DNA of 64,000 bases from the NCBI GenBank assembly GCA_018136815.1, contig CM030934.1, forward strand, positions 4,351,587 through 4,415,586. Reading direction: 5' to 3'. Below the pieces are notes generated by a model. That model saw only the letters and a program-made list of their open reading frames with translations. It was not told where the DNA came from and did no database searches. The stretch is from Isochrysis galbana. Its lineage: Eukaryota > Haptophyta > Isochrysidales > Isochrysidaceae. Both the position numbers and the translations under genes were made by a program. Below, in pieces: positions 39,176-49,060 of this stretch; positions within the stretch are counted from its first letter, which is position 1; every line of letters starts with the position of its first letter.

Positions 39176-40198
39176 AGAGTTTACGTAGCCATAGGGCCAA
39201 TGGGAAGGGCTGAGAACCGCCCTATATACTCTGGGTTTTTTTTCTCTTCTTTTTCACTTTTCTTCTTCTTTCTTCCTATGTTCTTTTTACTGTTTTACTG
39301 TATTTCTTTTACTGTTATTTCTTTTTGCCTCTGACCTCTGAGACATCGCGAATGCGACAGTCTTTTGTCTGTTTTCGATTACGTTTTGTTGTGGGGGCCC
39401 AAGGGGGGGGTCCGGGTCCTAATGGGCCCCGGATATGTGCTAGTTGGGTGTATTGGGAACTTTCTCCCGAAAAAAATCCTCAAATTTCCTCAATTCTGAG
39501 ATGGTCATTTTTTCACCCCTAATAAAAAAACACTGTTTGACCGCCCTATAGTCACTCCCGAGGAAAGCTCCATGAGCTCTCCGCAAGAACCGCGTTCCGC
39601 GCTAGCTGCCGGCGCGCCCTCGCAGGCAATCTCCAAGAGTGAGATCAGCCTTGCTCTGACAAAAGTCAAAAGTATGGTTCCCCGGGCGCCGTCGCTTATT
39701 ATGCGGAGAAATGCTCGGGCAGTGGCAAAAGCTCGCTTCCCCCCCCGGTACTTTTTCATGGTAAATCTTCAATGTACAGGTTACATGGGCGACTAACTGG
39801 TAACTGGGTTTTCACCCGAATGAGCTTGTGGGGAGCTCAAACGGGAGAAAGAAAAAAACTTCTTAATATCCTATATCCTCGCCGCGCGCGCGACTCTGCA
39901 CGGGGAGCCCAAACGGGAGAACGGGAGCCAGGGGCTTGGGAGGGGGGAGGTATAATCAGGTGCTTACTTAGTTTTGTTTGTGCCTTGGGACTTGGTGCGG
40001 TCATGTGTGTCGTGGCTTGGCGTGTTAGTGCAAGTCTAGTGAGAGTAGAGTACTAACGCTCATGAAAGTGTTTTTAGGATTAAACTAGGACAACAAGAAA
40101 ACTCCGACTCTGACACGGATGCTCTCGAAAATGAAGTTGCTGCCGTACTCTAGCCCTTTCACACCGTCGGCCCGACGGCCAGCGAGCAGCCTGGTGCG
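39176..40198. other. Intergenic with R3 repeat and LINE tail scrap
   Basis: Bases 39230-39320 are a TTTCT-rich pyrimidine tract. Bases 39484-39550 hold R3 in reverse (minus sense GGCGGTCAAACAGTG, T run, GGGGTGAAAAAATGACCA). At 39848-39870 GAAAAAAACTTCTTAATATC is the 3' tail signature of the second LINE family, here without the body. The HAD gene starts at 40199. Confidence 0.5.
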
Positions 40199-41203
40199 AT
40201 GCCGCCCTCGAGGAGGTGGCTTTCCTTGCTCGCGCTCTGCGCAGGCGCGCGAGCCGCGGCGCCGGCGCAGCCACCGCTCCGAATGGTAGCTCTCGACTTG
40301 GATGGCACGCTCCTCAACCGCAAACACGAAGCGTCGCCGGCTGCTGTGGAGACTCTTCGCGAGCTGCACGCGGCTGGCGTTGTGATCGCGCTCTGCTCTG
40401 GCCGCTCGCACGTGGCGATGTACGAGACGGCGCGGAGACTACAGCTCCCTGAAGTTCCTCTCGTTTGCTTCAATGGCGCTCTCGGGCTACGGTGCTCCGC
40501 TGACTTTCTCTTTGGGAAGGGGGGGGAGCCTGAGGAGATGTTCAAGACGCCAGTCCCAGAGGAAGCAGCGCAGGGAGTGCTTCGCCACGCAGCGCAACGG
40601 GGCGAGTTGGTGCAGTATTACGTGGGACCAGACATACATGTCGTCTGTCAGACCGACGATCATGTTGCCCTCACACACGACTACGCAGCTCTCACGGGCG
40701 TGGCCGCACACGTGTATCAGAAGACGTACGATGAGGCCATAGCTCGTGGTCTGCCGTACAAGATGCTCATCATGACGCGCGAGATCGACTCTACTCTAGA
40801 TGCTGCACGTGCGGCGCTCCCTACATCAGACGTGCACCTCATTCGTGGAACGCCTCCTTTCTTTGTCGAGTGCTTGCACCCAGCTGTGAACAAGGGCGAC
40901 GGTCTACGTCGCTTGTGTGGTGCACTGAGCATTCCACCCTCGGAAGTCGTTGCCTTTGGTGATGGAGACAACGACCTCGAATTCATCAAGCTGGCAGGCC
41001 TCGGAATGGCCATGGCCAACGCGCGACAGGTCTTAAAGGACGCTGCTGACTGCGTGGTGGAATTCGACAACGACAATGACGGCGTCGCACGCGCTCTTCG
41101 TAAGCTCATGCTTGAGGGAAGATTTGGGTCAAAGCTTGCACAAATCGAACAGGAAAGGCTAGCAGACCTGGCAAGTACGCAAACTGGCACCGGCCCAGCT
41201 TGA
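40199..41203 (+). CDS. Cof-type HAD-superfamily phosphatase
   Basis: A single-exon gene of 334 codons. All four HAD motifs are present: I, DLDGT at residues 33-37 with the nucleophile Asp33; II, CSGRS about residue 68; III, the Lys in AVNKGDGLRRLCG; and IV, FGDGDNDLEFI. A C2-type alpha/beta cap lies between motifs II and III, as in the Cof/YbiV group, which dephosphorylates sugar phosphates, pyridoxal phosphate or similar small molecules. The exact substrate cannot be told. The first 24 residues (RRWLSLLALCAGARAAAPAQ) form a signal peptide, so the protein probably enters the secretory route or, in a secondary-plastid alga, the plastid. The C-terminus is hydrophilic and unconserved. Confidence 0.93.
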   Translation: MPPSRRWLSLLALCAGARAAAPAQPPLRMVALDLDGTLLNRKHEASPAAVETLRELHAAGVVIALCSGRSHVAMYETARRLQLPEVPLVCFNGALGLRCSADFLFGKGGEPEEMFKTPVPEEAAQGVLRHAAQRGELVQYYVGPDIHVVCQTDDHVALTHDYAALTGVAAHVYQKTYDEAIARGLPYKMLIMTREIDSTLDAARAALPTSDVHLIRGTPPFFVECLHPAVNKGDGLRRLCGALSIPPSEVVAFGDGDNDLEFIKLAGLGMAMANARQVLKDAADCVVEFDNDNDGVARALRKLMLEGRFGSKLAQIEQERLADLASTQTGTGPA

Positions 41204-42339
41204 CCACCATATTGCCTATCCAGTAGCAGTGAGCATTGACGGGTGGTGCGACCCGCCGTGTCGACCGTGCAGCATCATAAGTGTGATTTATATAACCGAG
41301 CGCGTATGCAACAGTGCGAGATTTTTCGCACCCCTCGCGTGCAGCCCTCATAAATTCTGAGGCGGTCTGGGCGTCTGGGCAAGTAAACGATTCTGGCGAT
41401 TGCTTACTCTTGAAAACGGTACCACTACTCGCCAACGCCCTTCCTTTGGCCATTAGCATTAGCCATTAACCATCCAAAAAAACTTCTTAATATCTCCTCA
41501 CCACACGTGCGGCCCTGGACAAGCTCTTCCCGTAGGCCCGCGCCCGCGTCCCTTTCCACTCCTTCCACCCGCCTCACGGCTCGTCCCCTCGTGCACTACG
41601 TAGGGGCTCGGTGTATGGGGCTTCCGTTGGCAGGCGGCGGGACCCGGTCCCCGCCAGTCTGGTTCCCACCTCCGCTCCTGCGCAAACGAGCTACCGGTTA
41701 CTATTATGCCTTGGGTTCACAGTGTACAGTGTCGGTCCTACCAGTACTAGATTTCGGTCACCCATGGTTGTTGTGTGGTGGAGTGTATTAGCATTAAGTG
41801 TTGCCGGGTGTGGGATTTATTGGGTGGGTTCTTTGTAAGTCTACTGCTTGGTTGTTTACAGTGCCTAGGCCAGTCTGGCTTCCATCCTCACTACTCGCGC
41901 TAAGACTAAGAAGGTGCAACTCGAGGTCGCGGAGCGCGGAGAGATCCCCCACAAGATACATATCCTGGGGTCGGAGAATGTTTTGGACGAATCTTCCTGC
42001 CGTCGGCCGAGGAGAGGAGGACGGAGAGAGAGAGAGAGAGAGTCTCGCAGGGCGACTGCAGAACGAGAAGTCGAAGTCATGCCGGTTTATTACCTTAAAC
42101 GAGCCAACAATTTTAGAAACAGCAAAAAAATTCGAATCGCAAATTTCGAGACCAAAATCTGCAAACCTGGACTTGAGACCATAGGGAATCCGAATCTGTG
42201 TGTCTGTCTTGTGCGTCAGTGGCAACACGGGGAACTGTTCAATTGTGAGTGTGGGCGCGTACCTTACACGAATGTTCATGCCTACAGCCTTCGGCTTCGG
42301 ATGTGAGATGGGCAGGAACATAACAAGGGGCTGCACGGA
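41204..42339. other. Intergenic with LINE 3' tail and GA microsatellite
   Basis: Bases 41479-41660 are a 3' tail of the second LINE family: AAAAAACTTCTTAATATC, then a conserved hairpin region and CGTGCACTACGTAGGGG. No protein-coding part is attached. A (GA)n run lies near 42023-42040. Bases 41794-42336 keep a long minus frame, but it shows no recognisable motif. Its left part is AT-rich and looks non-coding. Confidence 0.5.
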
Positions 42340-43088
42340 TTAAACCTTTTAATAGTCTCACCGCGCACGCAGCCGTGGACCCTCTACTTTCTACTCACGT
42401 AGGAAAACTTTCTACACCCCCACGCTCCCAGCCCTTCTCCCCCCGCCATCAGGCGGCTCCCCCCGTGCACTACTAGGGGGATTGGGGTGAAGGGCTTAGA
42501 TATGGTCCGGTGGCCCGCGCCTCCCCCCGGTGATCTGTTCCCTCTCTTCCTCCTGTGTCTCCGAGTGGGCGGCGACCTCAGTCCCGACTTATCCTGTAAA
42601 CAGGTGCGGGACTTACCTATTTTTCGGTGGGCGGAGCTCCGCTCCGCCCACCCCCTTCTCCGCGCTCTCTCTCCCCGCTCCTGCGGCACGCGCGATGGCG
42701 CGCCTGCGGCAGGCCTGCAGCTGCCCATTGGCGACCCTGGAGGCTCATGGAGGCCAGCTCAGGGGGCAGAGGAGGCTGGGGCTGGGCCCTGGCCTCCCCT
42801 GCCTCTCCCTCGCTGGCGCTCCTGAGCCTCAGGGGCCCCCACGCTGCACCTGTCTGCCTGTCGAACAGGGGGGAGGAGGGGTTGGAGCAATGGGCTGGCC
42901 ACGCCGGGCCAGGATGGGCGAATCAGGCGAGCCTGTCAGTGGGAGAGAGGGTCAGCAGGGCAGTGGCCTCCTGGCAAGCCATCAGGCGTGCCAGGAGGAT
43001 GGGTGGTTCCTCCCCCATGGCGGGGGAGGAGTGGAGAGAGGGGGGGGCTCGTGCCCCCCCATGGGCGAGCTAAGTATAAACTTAGTTG
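42340..43088 (-). mobile_element. Non-autonomous LINE relative, short variant (749 bp)
   Basis: It is flanked by CAAGGGGCTGCACGGA at 42324-42339 and 43089-43104 (16 bp). It starts TTAAACCTTTTAATAGTCTC and ends CTAAGTATAAACTTAGTTG. It is very similar along its whole length to the copy at 38164-38915. Neither strand holds an ATG-initiated frame that is conserved between the copies. Confidence 0.92.
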
Positions 43089-43185
43089 CAAGGGGCTGCA
43101 CGGAGAAACTAGAGAGAGGGATCTCCCCCTCTGGCCTCGGGGCCGGGGCGGTGACTCTCGGAGGATACAGGGGGGGGGGATAGAA

Positions 43186-44678
43186 AAAAAAAACTTCTTA
43201 ATATTCTCGCCGCGCGCGCGACTACGCACCCTTATTGTGCTGCCACGCCCGCTACTCTCATCTCCCCTCCACCTGCCTTGCGGCTCGTCCCTCGTGCACT
43301 ACCTAGGGGCTGGGTGTTTGGGGTTTCCTGCAGCAGGCGGTGTGCTCCGATCCCCGATAGGTTTTCCACTCCTTCCTCCTGCGCCATCGGGCTATCGGTT
43401 TCCATGTTTTCTTGTTGAGTCCGTGAGTCCGTGAGGTGGGCGGTTAAATCGCGGGGAGTTTTGAGGGCGGGGGCAGGTAGGCGGGTGAGACGTGGGACAC
43501 GGCTTTGTGTTGTGCACGGTTAGGCGAGTCTATCCATTATGCGGAGCGCTTGCGCTACCGCGGACAGGTTCATGCCCAGCGTTAGCGTGCCTTTGTCGTT
43601 GATCGTAAAGACGGGGGCGCATAGTTCTCGCGGGGTCTTGAGCTTGGGTTTTCTTCCCTGGGAGGCTTTGCTGGTGCGTGCGGCCGAGGGTCTCTCCGGG
43701 GGTACGAGGCCTCTGGCGAGTACTGTGAATCTACTCAGGGTCTTTTCGATGACCGGCACGTGGTGGAAGGTATAGTTGTCAAATTCTGCTTTGTAGAAGT
43801 CACCTATTATGTACCTCCATGCTATGAGGTAGAGAGCTTTGAGGCTGTCGGGTGTCGGGGCGTTCAGGTATACGAACAGTCTATCCTTGAGTTTCTGGAC
43901 CGTCGATCTGTTTCTATCAGGCGTGTAGCCTGTCACAGCTTCTACGGTCAGGAAGATTTGTTGTGTGGAAGGGCATCTGGCCAGGTGTGTCGAACTTTCG
44001 CGGTGTTTACCGCAAAGTCTGCATCTCGTGGTGGTCGCCGTGGCGAACCGGTTTCGTGTGCCTAGCCTTCTGTGGGTGATGTGCTTGAAGTGGGGGTGCT
44101 TATCCGTGTGTTTTAACATGGGGTGTGTGTAGAGTTTTGCCACGTGCATCCACTCGTCTTGGGTCAGTGCTAGCTTCCGAGCCCACGCTTCTCGGGCTGG
44201 TTGGGGTTGGGCGCTGGGGCCGCCCTTGAGGTATTCTCTCGTTATGTCGGACACGGTGATTTGGTCTAGTTGCTTTTTATCGTTGAGTGTGTATTCGTCC
44301 GCTAGCGGGTATTCTAAGTGTTTCGGGCCTTTTAGCCCGCTTTCCCATTTGGCCGGTGCGTGGTATAGTGTCTCTTCTCCCGGTTTCGCTACTTCGGTGG
44401 TGTTCGCAGTTTCGCCTAAATAGTTGATGTTTGTGTATGTCCATATATTGTTCATTTTAGTGATGTATTTGTCGTCTTCCGACGCCTTGACTTCCTTCGC
44501 CTCATTTTCCGGCGGAGTCACACCGTTCGTTTGTACCGTTTGCGTCCTAGAAGCGGCTGGGTTCGGTGGCGGGTCTACCTGTGCTTTATCTAGGAGTCTC
44601 GAGGCGTGGCGAACCACGCATTCCCACGAGTTCAAGAATTCCTTTTTATCTATTTTTGCCCCCGCGTGGAGGAAAGGG
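43186..44678 (-). mobile_element. 5'-truncated LINE (second subfamily)
   Basis: The insertion reads on the minus strand and ends at 43186 in a poly-A/T junction (plus strand AAAAAAAAACTTCTTAATATTC). The flanking duplication is a G run followed by ATAGAA: left at 43170-43185, right at 44679-44694. The 3' part contains the conserved hairpin and CGTGCACTACCTAGGGG at 43290-43310. The 5' end is lost, as expected from incomplete target-primed reverse transcription. Confidence 0.88.
43520..44675 (-). pseudogene. LINE ORF2 C-terminal part with zf-RVT
   Basis: An open frame of about 385 codons begins at the 5' truncation of the element. It covers the region after the RT domain. The sequence is collinear with the C-terminal half of the 49390-52422 protein: KHITHRRLGTRNRFA against KHVTHRRIGTRNRFA, and LYLIAWRYIIGDFYKAEFD against LYIIAWRYIIRDFYRVEFE. 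The knuckle CRLCGKHRESSTHLARCP (C-x2-C-x8-H-x4-C) is the zf-RVT type found downstream of plant and algal LINE reverse transcriptases. The frame is intact to its stop, so truncation is recent, but the catalytic part is absent. Confidence 0.88.
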
Positions 44679-44694
44679 GGGGGGGGGGATAGAA

Positions 44695-45394
44695 GGCCGT
44701 TGAGGTGGGCCTTCGGCCGAAATGGATCTTCGGAGACCCCCGGCCCGGCGGACGAGAGGGGGGAAACCGGCCCTCTCGGGCGCGGGGACTGACTTCCCCT
44801 CTGCCCCTACCCGCAACACGTAGGACGTAGGTATCTTTATCGTCGCGCGTTATGTTGCGCGCCCATAGAGGGTCTGGTGAGTCCTGTTGAGTGCTTAGCC
44901 CATGCCAAAAGGCAGAACATGAGGGTGACTAGCAGCATTCCCCCCCCCGGCCCCCTGAGGGGCGTTAGTGCCTCAGGACGAGGGCACGAGGCGCCTCCCC
45001 ATGACCCCTCAAGTAAAGGTAGGTTCCATAAGCTATGTATATGTAACAGCTTGATCTTGTGCCCGTCTCCATGGCCTACATCCTCACAAGTGCCTCGCTT
45101 CAGGCCCCCGTCTAAATGCCATTAATCAGTATGAGCCGTATCCGCCGTGCATTGCATCTCTGCTTGCATCGCATGCATGCCATCGCAAAATTTGATAGGA
45201 TACAAGCCCTTTCTCGGGTCCTGTCCTCGTGAAACGTTTGACTTTCAAGAAATGTTCAACCCCAAACATATTATCTACAAGGGGGTACATGGGAATGACA
45301 GCCACTCTGTGGATGAAGACATGCTGTAAATGAGGTTGCGATAGATCACTCTCAACCCGCCCTTCCGCCCGCCTCCCACTCACCGTCGCCGGCT
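44695..45394. other. Intergenic, no gene seen
   Basis: Mixed sequence with G/C-rich patches and no coherent frame. The 3' end of the DUF1640 gene lies at 45395. The right half (45120-45330) is AT-richer and likely 3' UTR or spacer. Confidence 0.4.
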
Positions 45395-46081
45395 TCATAG
45401 CATCAGCCGGACCGCAGCGAGGCCAAGGCTTCCAAATGCCGCCATCGTTGCCACCGCGTACCGCAGCATCTCTCCCTTTTCCTTCGCGAGAAGGGTGTTG
45501 ATGGCGTTGACTTCCCTGTCCAGCTTAACGTCGTGCTCAGTCATCCGATCAATGAGTTTGGCCCCGTCATCTCGCATGCGCCCCTGGAAGAGGTTTAGGT
45601 CGAGACGCATACTGGAATTGATCTTATCGATTTCGTATCGTAGGTCTGCCTTGGTCTTCTCCCGTTCGTGCCGCAGCTCCACACGCATCTTGTCGATCTC
45701 GGAGCGCAGCTGCTCAACTTCGGTCCTCAGAGCGGCTTGGTGCCCATCGAGCGTGGCAAGCAGCACGGTTTTGGACTGCTCGAAGCGTGATTCCTGCTGG
45801 AGTGCGATGAGTGCAACGTCACTCTTGCTAGAAAATTCGCCCTTCGCCTTCTTCTCCTGCGCGACAATTGCGTCGAGAATGCAGCGCGAGAGTATCTCTG
45901 CCTGCGAGTCCGAGATGCCAGCTGTCCTCAACTTCTTTGTGATGTCGAGCGAATCGAGGGCGCGCTGCTGGCGCTGCTCGGCGGAAAGCGTCATGTCTGT
46001 GCACAGAAGCCGGCGCCTTAGAAACACACGGCCCGCAAGGCACCCGCGCGGCCCGATGCCGAGGGCAAGCCTGCGGCGCAT
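45395..46081 (-). CDS. DUF1640/CCDC90-like mitochondrial coiled-coil protein
   Basis: 228 codons from the ATG at 46081 (MRRRLALGIGPRGCLAGRVF). The first 28 residues are Arg-rich and amphipathic without acids, a typical mitochondrial presequence. Residues about 45-65 (LRTAGISDSQAEILSRCILD) match the conserved head of the CCDC90/DUF1640 family, which includes MCUR1. A long coiled coil (about 85-195) follows, for example EVEQLRSEIDKMRVELRHER. The protein ends in one membrane span, YAVATMAAFGSLGLAAVRLML. In animals MCUR1 scaffolds the mitochondrial calcium uniporter, and fungal relatives affect respiratory complexes; the role here is not determined. It is divergent from the gene at 46558. Confidence 0.87.
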   Translation of the reverse strand: MRRRLALGIGPRGCLAGRVFLRRRLLCTDMTLSAEQRQQRALDSLDITKKLRTAGISDSQAEILSRCILDAIVAQEKKAKGEFSSKSDVALIALQQESRFEQSKTVLLATLDGHQAALRTEVEQLRSEIDKMRVELRHEREKTKADLRYEIDKINSSMRLDLNLFQGRMRDDGAKLIDRMTEHDVKLDREVNAINTLLAKEKGEMLRYAVATMAAFGSLGLAAVRLML

Positions 46082-46397
46082 AACCCTCGGCGTCTCTGCG
46101 GGGCGAGCGGCTGCGTGAGACGGGACTCGTCCCGGGCGGAGGCGCGCAGCGTGCGCGCGGGCGCACGAGTGGGGGGGTTTGGGGGGGGGGGGGGGGGGGG
46201 GAATCAAGGTACAAGTCTAGATCTCCAAAGGGAACACTATTGTACTCGAGTACTCTATATTTGCAGGTGTGCGGTGTGCGCTTCTTGATCAACGAGTTTT
46301 GTATTCGAGGAGGAAAGGAGACCGACCGACCGACCAACTCTGACCGACCGGTTAAGCCAACTCTCTCTCTCCCTCTTTCTCTCTCTCTCTCTCCCTC

Positions 46398-46459
<62 letters not shown>

Positions 46460-46557
46460 CCCCCCCCCCCCCCCCCCCCCCAGCCTCCCTTCTCTCTCTC
46501 TCCTCTCCTCTACTCCTTCTACCGGGAGGCCCGAGCGGAGTTCAAGCAGCTCTCTGC
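46082..46557. promoter_or_regulatory. Divergent promoter with G21, CT repeat and C23
   Basis: The spacer between two divergent genes holds a G21 run (46181-46201), a CT microsatellite (about 46362-46440) and a C23 run (46459-46481). The latter two lie within 200 bases upstream of the ATG at 46558 on its coding strand. No gene fits here; the frames read only Ser/Leu/Pro repeats. Confidence 0.5.
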
Positions 46558-48364
46558 ATGCTGGACCGCACTCTTGACGAGGAGGAGACCCTCTCGCCGC
46601 TGGGCGAGCAGCCGCCGCTGCCAAGCTGCGCGCAGCCCAACGGGCCATGGAGGGGCGAGCTTTCGCTCCTGCCGCATAAGCTCAGGCAGAGGCCAGGTGC
46701 GCCTGCTGCACGCCTCCTCTTCACTCGTTTCTCCAGTGTGCTTCCCACACTTTCGCCACAGAAGAGGCAACGCGTCCGTCGTGCAGGGCTGCAGCTCGCG
46801 GAGAATGCGCCGCGCGCATATCCGTGTCTGAAACGTATGACGGAGCCCGATTTACTCTCCCACATCCTCGCGGCCGTAGAGACAATGCTGCGGATCGTGG
46901 AGCTGGCTCGCGCCGGCAAGTCGGCGCGTCGAATCAACATCAAACTCGCAGAAGAGGGTCTATGCTCATCGAATGGCCGCCCTTGGACCAAGACTGCTGG
47001 CCAGGATTTGAAGGTGATCAGTCGAGTCCTTCACTCGCAGGTTCGTCGCCAAGCTCGCACTGCGCAATCTTACTTGAAGCTGCAGTTGGTACATGAGCGG
47101 GGGAAGTCGCTCACATGAATGACCTTGTCCTCGCAGAATATGGAGGCCGTGCTCAGTGATGCTGAAGCGGATAGCGATCTGGAGGAAAGGCAAAGCTCGC
47201 CCTCAGCTCTTGGTGATGCTGAGACTTCATTGCTCGATACAGATGTTGAGCTTTTCGAGCAGACAGTTGAAGCTGCTCACATGGAAGCCGGAACGGCTGC
47301 CGTTGCTGCAGCTATCGGTTTGAATCAAATGCAAACTGTTCGCCTAAGGAGATCAAAAGGAGGTCGCGGGGTTACTCGCCGAAAGTCGAGCATGGAAGCC
47401 CACAGGGACGCTCTGCATAACGAGGAAAACGAAGGGCAACCAAACGGGCCTGCACGAGTTTCCCCGCGTGAATACCGAATATGTGCTGACTTGGATTATG
47501 GCGACGTTTGCGATGCGTATGGGTCTAACCCTGTCTCTTGTGATGGCGCTGCTACACCTCCTGGTGGAATTGATATGCTGAAGAGGCTAAACCCTTGCAG
47601 ATGCCGCCAAGAAGCCATTCTGAGGGCATCGAGTGCGGAAACTGAGGAGGACGCAACATTACCGCATGCAAAACAATGTTCGGCACCTCCGTCGTGTAAG
47701 GAGTCTACACTCTTCCGCCAAGCGCAGCAAGCTCCAAAGCAGAAAGCCAAAGACAAGCCAGCAAAACGTGAACGCACGCCCGCTCGCTCATCAACAGCGC
47801 GGCGAGCCTCTCTCAAGACTATGCAGCAAGAGCGGAAGAAGCGGAAACCCAAGGAGGAGGATTGGGACTTGAGCGAGATGTATTCTCTTCGAAGTCTTGG
47901 CGTTTGCTTCTTCCTCGTCGAATGCGAGGGACAGTGCTGCAGATTCAGCAACGACGTAGTTTGCAATTGTGCGTTCCCCTGGCTCCTGCATTCACGTGGA
48001 GACAATCTACCTCGCATCGCCACTATATTTGCCTTCACTGACACGGCCCGCCACTCCTGGATGTTTCCGCGCAGACAGAGATCTAGCAACACTTGTCAAG
48101 GACGAGCTGAAACTTTCGACCGAGATTTCTGGGTTCTTTGAAAAAGACCCATCGGGCCGTATGCTACGCATAAGTACTGATGCGGGGCTGTATTCAAGCG
48201 TCCAAAACGCGATCCAATCGGCACCGCTGAATCTGCATCCACGGGGATCCCGATGCAAGAGAGGACCACCTACCGTACAATTGTTGGCATTCGAGAAATT
48301 TCCACCTTTGTTGATGACAAGTGTGGATGACACTACTCACGGAACCGTCCTAGCGAACGCATGA
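46558..48364 (+). CDS. Unrecognised spliced protein, basic and Ser-rich
   Basis: A likely three-exon gene beginning at the ATG at 46558. Exon 1 runs to about 47088. A 48-bp intron (47089-47136, GTACAT...GCAG) joins in phase; an alternative donor is at 47041. A second intron ends in GCGCAG at 48074, and the last exon is 48075-48364 (for example DRDLATLVKDELKLSTEISG). Its donor is not certain, possibly near 47902. Residues about 119-150 (ELARAGKSARRINIKLAEEG then CSSNGRPW) resemble the helix-turn-helix arm of large serine recombinases or a generic DNA-binding fold. The middle is acidic, then basic (KREREP-type, RRASLKTMQQERKKRKPKEE), suggesting a nuclear protein. I do not recognise the family. 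Confidence 0.55.
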
Positions 48365-48454
48365 CCAGGTAGTGAAGAGAGGGCGCTAATTTCTGATGTC
48401 ATAGTTATTATGATAGTGTTGATTACGACAGCTGCAATACTCAATCAAGTGCTA

Positions 48455-48735
48455 CTCAAGCCAGCTGCCCACTGGCGACCCCGGGAGGCTCGTGGAGGCC
48501 TGGAGGTCAGCTCAGGGGGCAGAGGAGGCTGGTTTTGGGCCCTTGCCTCCCTTGCCCCACCTCTGCCTCGCTGGCCCTCTTGCGCACCAGGGCCCCCCAC
48601 GCTGCACCTTTCTACCTTTCTGCGTGTCGACCAAGGGCGGGGAGGAAGGACGGGTTGGAGCAGCAATGGGCTGGTCGCGACGGGCCAAGGCGAGCGAGAC
48701 AGGCGAGCCTTTGGGGAAGAGAGTGGGTCAGCTGT
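48455..48735. repeat. Internal piece of the non-autonomous element
   Basis: CAGCTGCCCACTGGCGACCC, GTCAGCTCAGGGGGCAGAGG, CTGCACCTTTCTACC and GGTTGGAGCAGCAATGGGCTGG follow the order of the central part of the elements at 38164-38915 and 42340-43088. Both termini are missing and the sequence is more diverged, so this is an older fragment. It lies against the start of the R1 repeat copy. Confidence 0.7.
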
Positions 48736-49060
48736 GCATTCTACCGACGCGCAACGCACACTACTCGACTCGATCCCACTCGATCCCGATGACCAGTTGA
48801 AGCTGGAGCAGAAGGCGCGCGTACGCCGCCTGTTGGCTCGTCACATCGACATCGACGCGTTCGCTCTCGACGCCGAGAGAGTCGAACGAAGCCAGCGAGC
48901 AAGAGCGCGAGAGGAGAGAACGGAGGACCGTGCGGATTCGCGCCGAGTCGCCACCATCGTGAGGAAGGCGAGGACGAGGAGAGAGCTGGAGGGTGAGCGC
49001 GAGCAGGGAGGAGGGAGGAGCCTTCTCTCTCTGGGGACGATCGGTGGTGGGTCGGTGAGA
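48736..49060 (+). repeat. R1 repeat, copy 2, left part
   Basis: The right half (48900-49060) matches bases 1-165. The left part stays open in one frame and encodes a charged helix-rich peptide (LKLEQKARVRRLLARHIDID followed by AFALDAERVERSQRARAREE), which reads like real protein and may be the C-terminal end of an element-encoded product. The copy is interrupted by the LINE at 49061 and resumes at 52463. The last 16 bases (49045-49060) are the target duplication. Confidence 0.65.
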
